This document shows positions 1-7,987 of a DNA stretch of 64,000 bases, one piece after another. The notes under the pieces were generated by a model. It was not told the origin of the DNA. It ran no database searches and saw only the letters and a list, made by a program, of their open reading frames with translations. The first letter of the stretch is position 1, and each line of letters begins with the position of its first letter. Origin of the DNA: Amphibacillus cookii (GTDB lineage Bacteria; Bacillota; Bacilli; Bacillales; Amphibacillaceae); the NCBI RefSeq assembly GCF_016908375.1, contig NZ_JAFBDS010000004.1, positions 248,001-312,000 on the forward strand. Reading direction: 5' to 3'. Position numbers and translations under genes: made by a program.

Positions 1-24
1 ACTAATCAGTACACGATAAGTCAT
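1..24 (-). CDS. serA: Probable D-3-phosphoglycerate dehydrogenase, N-terminus only (runs off the window)
   Basis: Only the first eight codons are visible (MTYRVLIS), read leftwards from an ATG at 24-22 behind a G-rich ribosome binding site (AGGGGG). The sequence resembles the start of SerA proteins, which begin with a short strand of the type M-x-RVLVS. The gene sits directly behind a T-box leader whose specifier reads as serine AGC, which fits serine biosynthesis. The assignment rests on eight residues plus the leader, so it is tentative; another serine-related enzyme is possible. Confidence 0.45.
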
Positions 25-124
25 TTCAACATTCCCCCTGTTTTTTTATCCATACATCGTCCATTCACTTCCAACTAACATTTTGCTCAGCTTTATCAAC
101 ATCCATTAGCATCTCCTAAACCAT

Positions 125-171
125 AAAAAAACTTTCCACCCCCTATCATTATTAATAAGGGGCGAAAAGTT
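125..171 (-). terminator. T-box intrinsic terminator
   Basis: On the minus strand AACTTTTCGCCCCT pairs with AGGGGGTGGAAAGTT and is followed by seven T. The 5' arm lies just downstream of the T-box core, so it competes with the antiterminator, as expected for this class. Confidence 0.8.
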
Positions 172-405
172 ATCTCCGCGGTACCACCCTAATTTACTGC
201 TCAACTCGATTGAGTCAGCCTTCATTAGTTAAATGGGTAACGTCCATTAACGATCGAACCTACTACAGTTTCGGCTCAATTACTCCAAAGTGCTGTATAT
301 TGGCTGAAACACTGGTTCTCACCACCCACCAGCTCTCTTTTGATTCAAATCCAATACACCTGTCTTCTTCATCATAATAAATATTGACTAATAATTTAGA
401 ATTTT
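125..405 (-). promoter_or_regulatory. T-box leader, specifier AGC (Ser)
   Basis: On the minus strand the leader carries the T-box antiterminator core AGGGTGGTACCGCGGA (190-175) and a Stem I with the usual AGAGAGCTGG arm. A mid-helix pairs GTGTATTGG with CCAATATAC. Immediately 3' of that helix lies AGC (294-292), in the position that UCC holds in the serS leader of this same window; both are followed by a similar ACTTTGGAG/ATCCTTGAG segment. Uncharged tRNA-Ser should promote readthrough into the gene that starts at 24. Confidence 0.85.
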
Positions 406-410
406 CATTT

Positions 411-438
411 ATAATAGCATGTTTTTAGTAAAAGTCAA
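411..438 (-). promoter_or_regulatory. Promoter of the T-box transcript
   Basis: Minus strand: TTGACT (438-433) and TATTAT (416-411) separated by 16 bases, located just upstream of the T-box Stem I. This is a good sigma-A match. Confidence 0.6.
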
Positions 439-531
439 CTCTTTTTTTCTTCCTATTTAACTACTATTTCGCTAGACCTTCATGATAAGATTTGATCACA
501 TCGTAGCACAAAATAGTAACAACGAATTGTG

Positions 532-548
532 ATGAAAACGTATACAAC
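532..548 (+). promoter_or_regulatory. cre site (CcpA operator) upstream of the polyol operon
   Basis: ATGAAAACGTATACAAC matches the catabolite-responsive element consensus WTGNAARCGNWWWCAWW at 16 of 17 positions. It lies about 45 bases before the regulator's start codon, so CcpA is expected to repress the operon when preferred sugars are present. I did not find a convincing -35/-10 pair next to it. Confidence 0.7.
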
Positions 549-592
549 GTTGATTTTCTGCGTGCTACAATTTCAGCATAGAGAGGTGATCA

Positions 593-2653
593 ATGATGCA
601 ACTTGATGCTAGAAGCCATAATCTTTTGAAAGAGGTGTTAAACCATCCGCATATAAAAAGTACAGCGCTTGAAACCAAATATGGACTTAGCAGAAGACAA
701 ATCAGCTATAGCTTTAACAAAATTAATGATTGGTTACTGACTAAAAATTTACCCTCTATTGATCGAAACCGTCAAGGGATGTTTATTATTGACCCGATTT
801 TAACAAAAATATTACTTAACCAAGACGAACAAGACGCGGTGGCAGAACTGGTTCTTACAGAGGATACAAGGGTTAATATCATTCTATTAATGATGATAAG
901 CCACTTAGATGATGAATTATCATTAAATCATTTTACTCAGAAATTAGATGTGAGCAAAAATACGATTTTAAATGATATTAAGCAAGCTCAATATCTACTC
1001 ACAAAAGATGATTTAACCATTCATTACTCAAGAAAATTTGGCTATTACATTGAAGGAAATGAGTTTACGATTCGAAGAATGCTCGTCCATCTTATTAATA
1101 AATTGTTAAAAAGACTTAGAGGTACCAACTACCTAAAGGAAATAACGAACCTTTCAGATGAGCAACTCTCATCTATGCGATCTCGTATTGAAACTATTGA
1201 AAACAAGCTTAATATCAAATTTACTGATGAAAAGATGGAAGCGATGCCATTTAGTTTATTAATAACTCAAAATCGAATTAAGCACGATAAAACGATCACT
1301 GAACTTCCTGTGACTTATAACGAACTCAAGCAAACAAAAGAATTTAAAGTGGTAGAAAGCTTACTAGATGCGATCGATCCTTTACCTGTAACAGAAAGGT
1401 TGTTCTTTACATTGCACATACTCACCACTAATGTGTACTGGTCTGATCTGATTAAACAAGATATCATTCCTTGTTTAATTAATGCAATAAACGAAACACT
1501 CTCTATATTCGAAAAATATTCTTGCATCATGATTAAAGATCGCGAACAACTTGTCAATAAATTGTTATTACATCTAAAGCCTGCTTACTACAGAATAAAG
1601 TACCAACTTACAGAAATCGATGACTTTAATTATGCAATTAATGAAGAATTCTCTGAATTGCATCACCTTGTTAAAAAAGCGATTTATCCACTGACTGATT
1701 TATTAGGAAAGGACATACCAGAACAAGAAATTATTTACTTAACCATGTTAGTTGGCGGCTGGTTAACAAGACAAGGTGATAATTTGCGTAAGAAGACGAA
1801 AGCGATCATTGTTTGTCCTAAAGGGGTATCGGTATCAAAAATGATGGATAGTGTACTGAGAGAAGTATTTCCTGAATTTGTATTTTTAGAATCTCTGTCT
1901 GTAAGAGAGTTTTATCAATTTAAGCTTGATTATGACATTGTATTTAGTTTAATCCCTTTAGAGTCAGATAAAAAAGTCTTTATCGTTAAATCTTTTCTAG
2001 AAAAAGAAGATAAATATCATTTAAGAAAACAAGTGATCAGTTCTTTATATGGGTACACCAATGATGCTCTTAATGTTGAGGCGTTGGTTAATCTGATTGA
2101 GAAGGATGCCACGATACAGAACAAAGACAATTTGATTAAGAGAATTTATACATTTATTAATCAAAACACTTATGCTCAGACCGCCTTAACTGAGAAGTCA
2201 GTGACACCTGATTTAGCAGACTTTATACCTTCTGCTAATATCACACTTAAGAAAAATCTATCGTCTTGGAATGAAGCACTAAGGTTAACAGCTAAACCTT
2301 TAATTAGAGACGGTAGTATAACAGAAAATTATATCCAAGCGGTTATCGATCATTGTCAAACAGACCCTTATATCATTATCGGATCTGGTATTGCTATCCC
2401 ACATGCAAGCCCAGAGAATGGGGTGAATAAGGTGGGCATGAGCTTGTTGCGCATTGAAGATGGTGTGACATTTGCAGAACATTATCAGATTCATATTATT
2501 GTGCTGATTGCTGCATTAGATAAGCAACAACACTTTAAGGCATTAACACAACTACTCAAGTTATCGGGAACGACATCTGATCTAGACACAATTAAACAGG
2601 CGAAAGTAAAAAAAGAAATCACTGCTATTTTAAAAAAATATAAAAAAAATTAG
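593..2653 (+). CDS. PRD-domain transcriptional regulator of the MtlR/BglG type, with EIIB- and EIIA-like domains
   Basis: Activator or antiterminator-type regulator of 686 residues whose activity is set by PTS phosphorylation. It begins with a helix-turn-helix region (about residues 10-50) and a second Mga-like HTH (about 100-150). Two PRD domains (about 195-405) follow, then a galactitol-type EIIB-like domain with the phosphocysteine motif CPKGVS (Cys408), and a C-terminal EIIA-type-2 domain with the IPH motif (His604). GAGAGGTG precedes two consecutive ATGs at 593 and 596. It is the first gene of a co-directional operon containing a matching galactitol-type PTS, so it most likely controls that operon. 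The inducer is unknown. Confidence 0.85.
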   Translation: MMQLDARSHNLLKEVLNHPHIKSTALETKYGLSRRQISYSFNKINDWLLTKNLPSIDRNRQGMFIIDPILTKILLNQDEQDAVAELVLTEDTRVNIILLMMISHLDDELSLNHFTQKLDVSKNTILNDIKQAQYLLTKDDLTIHYSRKFGYYIEGNEFTIRRMLVHLINKLLKRLRGTNYLKEITNLSDEQLSSMRSRIETIENKLNIKFTDEKMEAMPFSLLITQNRIKHDKTITELPVTYNELKQTKEFKVVESLLDAIDPLPVTERLFFTLHILTTNVYWSDLIKQDIIPCLINAINETLSIFEKYSCIMIKDREQLVNKLLLHLKPAYYRIKYQLTEIDDFNYAINEEFSELHHLVKKAIYPLTDLLGKDIPEQEIIYLTMLVGGWLTRQGDNLRKKTKAIIVCPKGVSVSKMMDSVLREVFPEFVFLESLSVREFYQFKLDYDIVFSLIPLESDKKVFIVKSFLEKEDKYHLRKQVISSLYGYTNDALNVEALVNLIEKDATIQNKDNLIKRIYTFINQNTYAQTALTEKSVTPDLADFIPSANITLKKNLSSWNEALRLTAKPLIRDGSITENYIQAVIDHCQTDPYIIIGSGIAIPHASPENGVNKVGMSLLRIEDGVTFAEHYQIHIIVLIAALDKQQHFKALTQLLKLSGTTSDLDTIKQAKVKKEITAILKKYKKN

Positions 2654-2678
2654 TCCATTTTGTTAGGGGGAACACCTT

Positions 2679-3146
2679 TTGAAACATTTACAATTTGATG
2701 AATCATTTATTTTGAAAAATCTTGAAGCTAAATCAAAAGAAGATGCAATCACACAATTGGCAACACTCTTATTTGAAAAAGGCTTGGTAAGAGAAAGCTA
2801 TATCGACGCAGTACTAGACAGAGAAAAGCGTTATGCAACCGGATTGCCAACCAAAGGTCATGCCGTTGCCATCCCTCATACCGATATTATTCATGTCAAT
2901 CACAAAGCACTAGCTTTAGGGGTCCTTAAAGAGCCTGTAGATTTTGGCATTATGGGTGAGGATAGTAAATCAACACCTGTTTCAATCATTTTTATGCTTG
3001 CGATGGATGAAGAGCATTCCCAATTAACACTTTTACAAAATTTAATGGGCATTTTTCAAGATGAAGAGATCCTCCATTTTTTAATGGAAGAAGAGAACAT
3101 GACCATCATTAAAGAGAAATTATTAACAGCTTTAGCTGTTCATTGA
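2679..3146 (+). CDS. PTS galactitol/fructose-type EIIA component
   Basis: Cytoplasmic phosphocarrier of 155 residues, PTS EIIA type 2 family. The active-site histidine is in GHAVAIPHTD (His67); it would receive phosphate from HPr and pass it to EIIB. The start is a TTG with AGGGGG eight bases upstream. It lies 25 bases after the regulator and 16 bases before the EIIB gene. Substrate cannot be read from EIIA; context suggests a polyol. Confidence 0.85.
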   Translation: MKHLQFDESFILKNLEAKSKEDAITQLATLLFEKGLVRESYIDAVLDREKRYATGLPTKGHAVAIPHTDIIHVNHKALALGVLKEPVDFGIMGEDSKSTPVSIIFMLAMDEEHSQLTLLQNLMGIFQDEEILHFLMEEENMTIIKEKLLTALAVH

Positions 3147-3162
3147 AAGGAGGTGAAGACAA

Positions 3163-3450
3163 ATGAAGAAAAAAAATGTATTAGTTGCTTGTGGTGCTGG
3201 TATCGCGACTTCAACTGTTGTTAATAGTGCGATCGAGGAATTGGCAAAAGAGCATCACATCGATGTTAACTTAATTCAGATTAAGATTGCGGAAATTTCA
3301 TCTTATATTGAAACAGCAGACTTACTCGTGAGCACCACCATTGTACAAAAAGAGTACCCATTTCCTGTCATTAATGCTCAAGCCTTCTTAACAGGTATAG
3401 GGTTAGACAAAGTAAAACAAGACATTGTTGAAGAGCTAAAAAAAGAGTAA
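3163..3450 (+). CDS. PTS galactitol-type EIIB component
   Basis: Small cytoplasmic phosphotransfer protein of 95 residues. The N-terminal strand leads into VACGAGIATSTVV, in which Cys10 is the phosphocysteine of the galactitol EIIB family. A strong AAAGGAGGTG site precedes the ATG. It takes phosphate from the EIIA encoded just upstream and donates it to the incoming sugar alcohol in EIIC. Confidence 0.88.
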   Translation: MKKKNVLVACGAGIATSTVVNSAIEELAKEHHIDVNLIQIKIAEISSYIETADLLVSTTIVQKEYPFPVINAQAFLTGIGLDKVKQDIVEELKKE

Positions 3451-3579
3451 GAACATAGCTTTTTTACAGATAGCTAGATGCAGATAATGTATGAAACAAA
3501 GGGGATCGATTTCTTTGCATAAATGCGTTGAAATAGAAATGCATTCAGACACAAACAGATATTGAAGGAGGAAGTTTCC

Positions 3580-4842
3580 ATGCAAAGTATGATAGATTTT
3601 TTACAAGGCTTTTTAGACTTAGGTGCGACCGTTATCTTACCTGTTGTCATCTTTTTACTTGGCTTACTTTTCGGACAGAAACCGAGTAAAGCATTTCGAT
3701 CGGGTTTAACAATAGGGGTTGCTTTTGTCGGGATTTTCTTAGTCGTTGATTTATTAGTTAATAATCTTGGTCCTGCTGCTCAAGGGATGGTTGAGCGTTT
3801 TGGGATTGATTTAAATGTTATTGATGTGGGATGGCCAGCAGCAGCATCGATCTCTTGGGCTTCTCCAATAGCTGCTTTCATGATCCCTGTTGGTATCCTT
3901 TTAAATATTATTATGTTAGTTACAAAAACAACGAAAACAATGAATGTAGATATTTGGAATTTTTGGCATTTCACTTTTATTGGAGCGATGGTTCACACCT
4001 ATACAGGAAGCCTTATTCAAGGAATAATCGCCGCTTTACTATTTGAAATTGCTTGTTTAAAAGTTGCTGACTATACAGCACCCATGCTTGAAGATTATTT
4101 CGGATTACCAGGGATCTCAATTGCTACAGGTAGTACGATTTCCTATGCGCCCATCGGCATACCTCTCGTTAAGTTAATTCAGAAGATACCTGGTTTAAAT
4201 AAATTAAATGCTGATCCTGACACTATTCAAAAACGATTTGGTCTCTTCGGTGAAGGTATCTTTATGGGACTGATATTAGGGATTACTTTAGGTTTGTTAG
4301 CAGGTTATGAGATTGGTCAAGTTATTGAAATCGGTATGGCAATGGCAGCGGTAATGGTGTTGATGCCAAGAATGGTAAAAATACTGATGGAAGGTTTAAC
4401 CCCTGTTTCGGAATCAGCTCGCGAATTTTTACAGAAAAGGTTTGGTGCACAGAAGATTTATATCGGTTTAGATGCGGCCGTAGCTATTGGTCACCCAGCG
4501 GTAATCTCAACAGCACTCATTCTCGTTCCTATTACGGTTGCTATTGCGGTCTTTTTACCAGGTAATAACTTGTTACCTTTTGGAGACTTAGCAACGATTC
4601 CGTTTATTGTTGCTTTTATAGTAGGGGCAGCAAGAGGAAATATTGTTCACTCGGTATTGGTAGGGACTGTTGTTATTGCCCTATCATTATATATCGCAAC
4701 TGATGTAGCCGTGATTCATACCGAAATGGCTGTTGATGCGAATTTTAACATGCCAGAGGGCACAAACTTAATTTCTAGTATTGATCAAGGTGGTAACGTC
4801 ATCAACTATATCATTTACCGATTGTTCGCGATATTTAATTAA
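3580..4842 (+). CDS. PTS galactitol-type EIIC permease
   Basis: Polytopic membrane transport component of 420 residues, GatC family, with a run of hydrophobic segments along its whole length. The in-frame TTG at 3562 is ignored in favour of the ATG at 3580, which has AAGGAGGA eight bases upstream. It forms the translocation channel for the PTS encoded by the two preceding genes. GatC-family permeases include galactitol and pentitol (arabitol, ribitol, xylitol) carriers. The pentose-phosphate enzymes downstream favour a pentitol, but this is inference. Confidence 0.85.
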   Translation: MQSMIDFLQGFLDLGATVILPVVIFLLGLLFGQKPSKAFRSGLTIGVAFVGIFLVVDLLVNNLGPAAQGMVERFGIDLNVIDVGWPAAASISWASPIAAFMIPVGILLNIIMLVTKTTKTMNVDIWNFWHFTFIGAMVHTYTGSLIQGIIAALLFEIACLKVADYTAPMLEDYFGLPGISIATGSTISYAPIGIPLVKLIQKIPGLNKLNADPDTIQKRFGLFGEGIFMGLILGITLGLLAGYEIGQVIEIGMAMAAVMVLMPRMVKILMEGLTPVSESAREFLQKRFGAQKIYIGLDAAVAIGHPAVISTALILVPITVAIAVFLPGNNLLPFGDLATIPFIVAFIVGAARGNIVHSVLVGTVVIALSLYIATDVAVIHTEMAVDANFNMPEGTNLISSIDQGGNVINYIIYRLFAIFN

Positions 4843-4898
4843 CACTTAAATATAACGAGACATTTAGAGAAAGAAAGAACTCATGGGAGGGATTAAAG

Positions 4899-5930
4899 AT
4901 GAAAGCATTAGTCAAAAAAGCACCTGGATTTGGTCACTTGGAAATTGCAGAGGTTGATGAACCTTCTCCTAATAAAGATCAAGTTAAGATTGAAGTGAAA
5001 TATGCTGGCATTTGTGGCTCAGACATTCATACTTACGAAGGGAACTACAAAGTCAAGACCCCTGTGACACTTGGCCATGAATTTGCTGGTGAAATTGTTG
5101 AGGTCGGTGAAAATGTAACAGAATTTAAACGCGGTGACCGCGTCACTTCAGAAACAACATTTTCAATTTGTGGTGAATGCCAATATTGCCTGTCAGAAGA
5201 TTACAACCTTTGCCCGCATCGTAAAGGCTTAGGTTCACAACAAGATGGTGGCTTTACTAAATATTTAATTGCTAGAAAAGAAAGCATTCATAAGCTACCC
5301 GAACATGTTGATTATCAAGCGGCAGCAATGACAGAACCGCTCGCTTGCACCTATCACGCCGCAGCCAAAGCAACTATTAATGCTGATGATATCGTAATTG
5401 TTCTAGGACCTGGTCCGATTGGCTTATTACAAGCTCAAGTCGCTAAATCTTTCGGTGCTACTGTCATTATTGCCGGGCTTCATAATGATCAAATCCGATT
5501 AGATAAAGCGAAACAACTTGGAATCGACTATGCCATTAATTTAGAAGAAGCAGATATCCATGCAATTGTTACGGAACTAACAAATGGCTATGGTGCTCAT
5601 GTTGTTTTTGAATGCTCAGGGGCTGTACCTGCTGTTCGACTCGGCTTAGACTTACTAAGAAAGAAAGGGCAATACATCCAAGTTGGTATTTTTTCAAAGC
5701 CTGAAATTCCTGTGGATTTTGAAAAAATTATTCAGAAAGAAATTTGCGTACATGGAAGTAGAAGTCAAACATCGAGAGATTGGGAACCTTCATTACAGCT
5801 TATGAACGAACAACAGGTCACACCAAAAGCTTTAGTCACACATGAGCTCGATATTACTGATTGGGACAAAGCTTATCAAGCAATTAAAGACGGAGAGGCA
5901 ATTAAAATTCTTTTAACAACCAGCAAATAA
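4899..5930 (+). CDS. Zinc-dependent polyol(-phosphate) dehydrogenase, MDR family (GatD/sorbitol dehydrogenase-like)
   Basis: Medium-chain dehydrogenase of 343 residues. Catalytic zinc ligands are visible as CGSDIH (Cys39) and GHE (His60, Glu61). The structural zinc set is CGECQYC plus a further Cys (Cys91, 94, 97, 105). The NAD-binding fold contains GPGPIGLL near residue 170. As part of a PTS operon it probably oxidises the phosphorylated polyol to a ketose phosphate. A second MDR enzyme is encoded 2 kb downstream, so the two may act on different carbons or on two substrates. Confidence 0.82.
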   Translation: MKALVKKAPGFGHLEIAEVDEPSPNKDQVKIEVKYAGICGSDIHTYEGNYKVKTPVTLGHEFAGEIVEVGENVTEFKRGDRVTSETTFSICGECQYCLSEDYNLCPHRKGLGSQQDGGFTKYLIARKESIHKLPEHVDYQAAAMTEPLACTYHAAAKATINADDIVIVLGPGPIGLLQAQVAKSFGATVIIAGLHNDQIRLDKAKQLGIDYAINLEEADIHAIVTELTNGYGAHVVFECSGAVPAVRLGLDLLRKKGQYIQVGIFSKPEIPVDFEKIIQKEICVHGSRSQTSRDWEPSLQLMNEQQVTPKALVTHELDITDWDKAYQAIKDGEAIKILLTTSK

Positions 5931-5946
5931 GAGAAAGGGAGATCGT

Positions 5947-6618
5947 ATGGATTTATCAACATTAATAGCGAAGATAGATTACACATTTTTAAAACCTACC
6001 GCAACAAGGAATGAGATCAAACAATTTTGTCACGAAGCTATTCAATATCAATTTAATGTCGTATTTGTGAATCCATATTATCTTTCTTTCGCTAAACATC
6101 AACTCGCTGATCAGCCCATTAAAATTGGGATACCAATCGGCTTTTCATTAGGCGGTGCTACCACTCGAACAAAAGTGTTTGAAACAAAAGAAGCGGTAAG
6201 GTCCGGCGCAAGTGAAATTGATATGCTAATCAATTTAGGTGCAATGAAATCAAAGTTGTACGATATCGTCAAGCAAGATATCTCTGAAGTCATTAAAGCC
6301 GCCGAGGGCGCTTTAACTAAAGTCATTATTGAAACCGCGCTTCTTACCCAAGAAGAAAAGCGAATAGCGGCTGAAATCGCCTGCGAGGCAGGTGCTGACT
6401 TCGTTAAAACATCGACTGGATTTAACGGTGGTGGAGCTACTGTAGAAGATGTCAAGCGATTAAAACAGATTGTGGGGCCAATGGTCGGCGTAAAAGCTGC
6501 AGGTGGCATTCGCACCTATAATGATGCAATGAAGATGATAGAAGCTGGTGCCGATCGACTTGGCACAAGTGGTGCTATTTCGATTGTTACCGGTAAGACC
6601 TCAACACAAAGTTATTAA
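5947..6618 (+). CDS. deoC: Deoxyribose-phosphate aldolase-like class I aldolase
   Basis: TIM-barrel aldolase of 223 residues. The Schiff-base lysine lies in VKTSTGF (Lys154), with the supporting Asp92 and Lys183 and the conserved GGGATVEDV stretch, so it should be catalytically competent. It departs from textbook DeoC in places: KIDYTFLKP rather than KIDHTLLKP, VFVNPYY rather than VCVNPYY, and IGIPIGFSLGG near the active site. It lies 16 bases after the dehydrogenase gene, in a polyol operon rather than with nucleoside genes. The true substrate may be a related keto-sugar phosphate. Confidence 0.8.
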   Translation: MDLSTLIAKIDYTFLKPTATRNEIKQFCHEAIQYQFNVVFVNPYYLSFAKHQLADQPIKIGIPIGFSLGGATTRTKVFETKEAVRSGASEIDMLINLGAMKSKLYDIVKQDISEVIKAAEGALTKVIIETALLTQEEKRIAAEIACEAGADFVKTSTGFNGGGATVEDVKRLKQIVGPMVGVKAAGGIRTYNDAMKMIEAGADRLGTSGAISIVTGKTSTQSY

Positions 6619-6637
6619 CTAAAGGTGGTTTAGTGAA

Positions 6638-7093
6638 ATGAAGATTATTATTGGCAGTGACCATGGCGGTTACGAATTAAAGGAGGAGGTCATCAATTGG
6701 CTAAAAGACCAGAAGATAGATTACGAAGATTTTGGAACGTATACAGCGGACGCCATTGATTATGGACCGATCGCTAAGCATGTAGCTGAAGCGGTCGCTC
6801 AAACAAAGGATCAGCAACGACTTGGCATATTGATCTGTGGCACAGGTATTGGCATGTCAATGATGGCCAACAAAGTAAAAGGCATTAGAGCCGCTGTTGC
6901 ACACAATAAGTTTACAGCGACAGCCACACGTGCGCATAATAACGCGAACATCCTATGTCTTGGTGCGCGTGTACTTGATGCAAAAACAGCTGTCGACGCG
7001 ATTGACTGTTGGTTGAAGACACCATTTGAACATGGAAGACATCAAAAGAGAATTGATTACATGACAAGGTTTGAACAAGAAATCGATGGATAG
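6638..7093 (+). CDS. rpiB: Ribose-5-phosphate isomerase B / LacAB-family sugar-phosphate isomerase
   Basis: Soluble isomerase of 151 residues. The family signature GSDHGGYELK starts at residue 6, and the catalytic cysteine is in ICGTGIGMSMMANK (Cys67). It interconverts ribose-5-P and ribulose-5-P, or a similar aldose/ketose phosphate pair. The start follows AAAGGTGG closely. Its place between an aldolase and an epimerase gene suggests it funnels the operon's ketose phosphate into the pentose phosphate pathway. Confidence 0.85.
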   Translation: MKIIIGSDHGGYELKEEVINWLKDQKIDYEDFGTYTADAIDYGPIAKHVAEAVAQTKDQQRLGILICGTGIGMSMMANKVKGIRAAVAHNKFTATATRAHNNANILCLGARVLDAKTAVDAIDCWLKTPFEHGRHQKRIDYMTRFEQEIDG

Positions 7094-7107
7094 AAAGGTT
7101 GATTCAA

Positions 7108-7260
7108 TTGATAGAAGCACTACTAGACTTTGCTTTAGGACCATTCGGGCGTTCGATTAGTCAGTTTTATATTGACCATCAATTTTTATTTAATAGCATC
7201 GTTGTCGGATCTGCTTTGATCTTTTTATTTCGAAAGTACAATCACAAATCAGCTGACTAA
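7108..7260 (+). CDS. Small single-span membrane protein of the polyol operon (50 residues)
   Basis: A TTG at 7108 with AAAGG about ten bases upstream opens a 50-codon frame ending at TAA 7258-7260. It begins MIEALLDFALGPFG, continues through a polar middle, and has a C-terminal hydrophobic stretch (NSIVVGSALIFLF, about residues 29-41) followed by RKYNHK. The gene fits exactly between rpiB (14 bases) and rpe (27 bases) in the same direction. I do not recognise a family. It may be a small partner of the PTS permease or dehydrogenases; that is only a guess. Confidence 0.6.
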   Translation: MIEALLDFALGPFGRSISQFYIDHQFLFNSIVVGSALIFLFRKYNHKSAD

Positions 7261-7287
7261 AATGTAAACAATGAGGAGGGATTAAAG

Positions 7288-7953
7288 ATGCTTAAACTTG
7301 CTCCATCAATATTAGCAGCCGATTTCGCTCAATTAGGTCCAATTGTTGAGGAAACAGCTGAAGCTGGTGCTGATATGATCCATATCGATGTGATGGATGG
7401 ACATTTTGTCCCTAATATCACACTTGGTCCAGATATTGTTAAAGCTATCCGGTTATATTCACCGATTAAATTTGATGTTCATTTAATGATAGAAAACCCA
7501 GACCGTTACATCGTAGACTTTGTCAACGCTGGAGCAGATATCATTTCTGTACATCTAGAGGCTTGTCCTCACATACACAGAACGATTCAACATATTAAAG
7601 ATGTTGGAGCTAAGGTGGGAGTCGTTTTAAATCCAGCCACCCCAGTACAAATGTTAGCGCCTATTTTGGCAGATGTTGACATGGTTCTACTTATGTCAGT
7701 AAACCCTGGTTTTGGTGGTCAAACATTTATTCCAAACACACTTGAAAAACTTAAACAATTAAAAAATTTGATCACTAAAACAAATAAAGAAATAGATATA
7801 GAAGTTGATGGCGGAATTACTGCAGAAAATGTCAATGCAGTTATTAAAGCAGGGGCTAATGTCATTGTGGCAGGATCAGCCATATACAACGATGAGCCAA
7901 TAGACCATAATATTACACAGTTTAAAAACATAATGCAGGAAGCTAGCCACTAA
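7288..7953 (+). CDS. rpe: Ribulose-phosphate 3-epimerase
   Basis: TIM-barrel epimerase of 221 residues interconverting ribulose-5-P and xylulose-5-P. Seen in order: LAPSILAADF, the metal-binding HIDVMDGHFVPN, HLMIENPDRY, MSVNPGFGGQ and the phosphate-binding VDGGI. The ATG has GAGGAGGG upstream. With RpiB and transketolase in the same operon it completes the non-oxidative entry of a pentulose phosphate. A housekeeping copy probably exists elsewhere in the genome. Confidence 0.92.
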   Translation: MLKLAPSILAADFAQLGPIVEETAEAGADMIHIDVMDGHFVPNITLGPDIVKAIRLYSPIKFDVHLMIENPDRYIVDFVNAGADIISVHLEACPHIHRTIQHIKDVGAKVGVVLNPATPVQMLAPILADVDMVLLMSVNPGFGGQTFIPNTLEKLKQLKNLITKTNKEIDIEVDGGITAENVNAVIKAGANVIVAGSAIYNDEPIDHNITQFKNIMQEASH

Positions 7954-7987
7954 ACAATAAGACTTTGTAAGAAGGGATTTGATCGAT

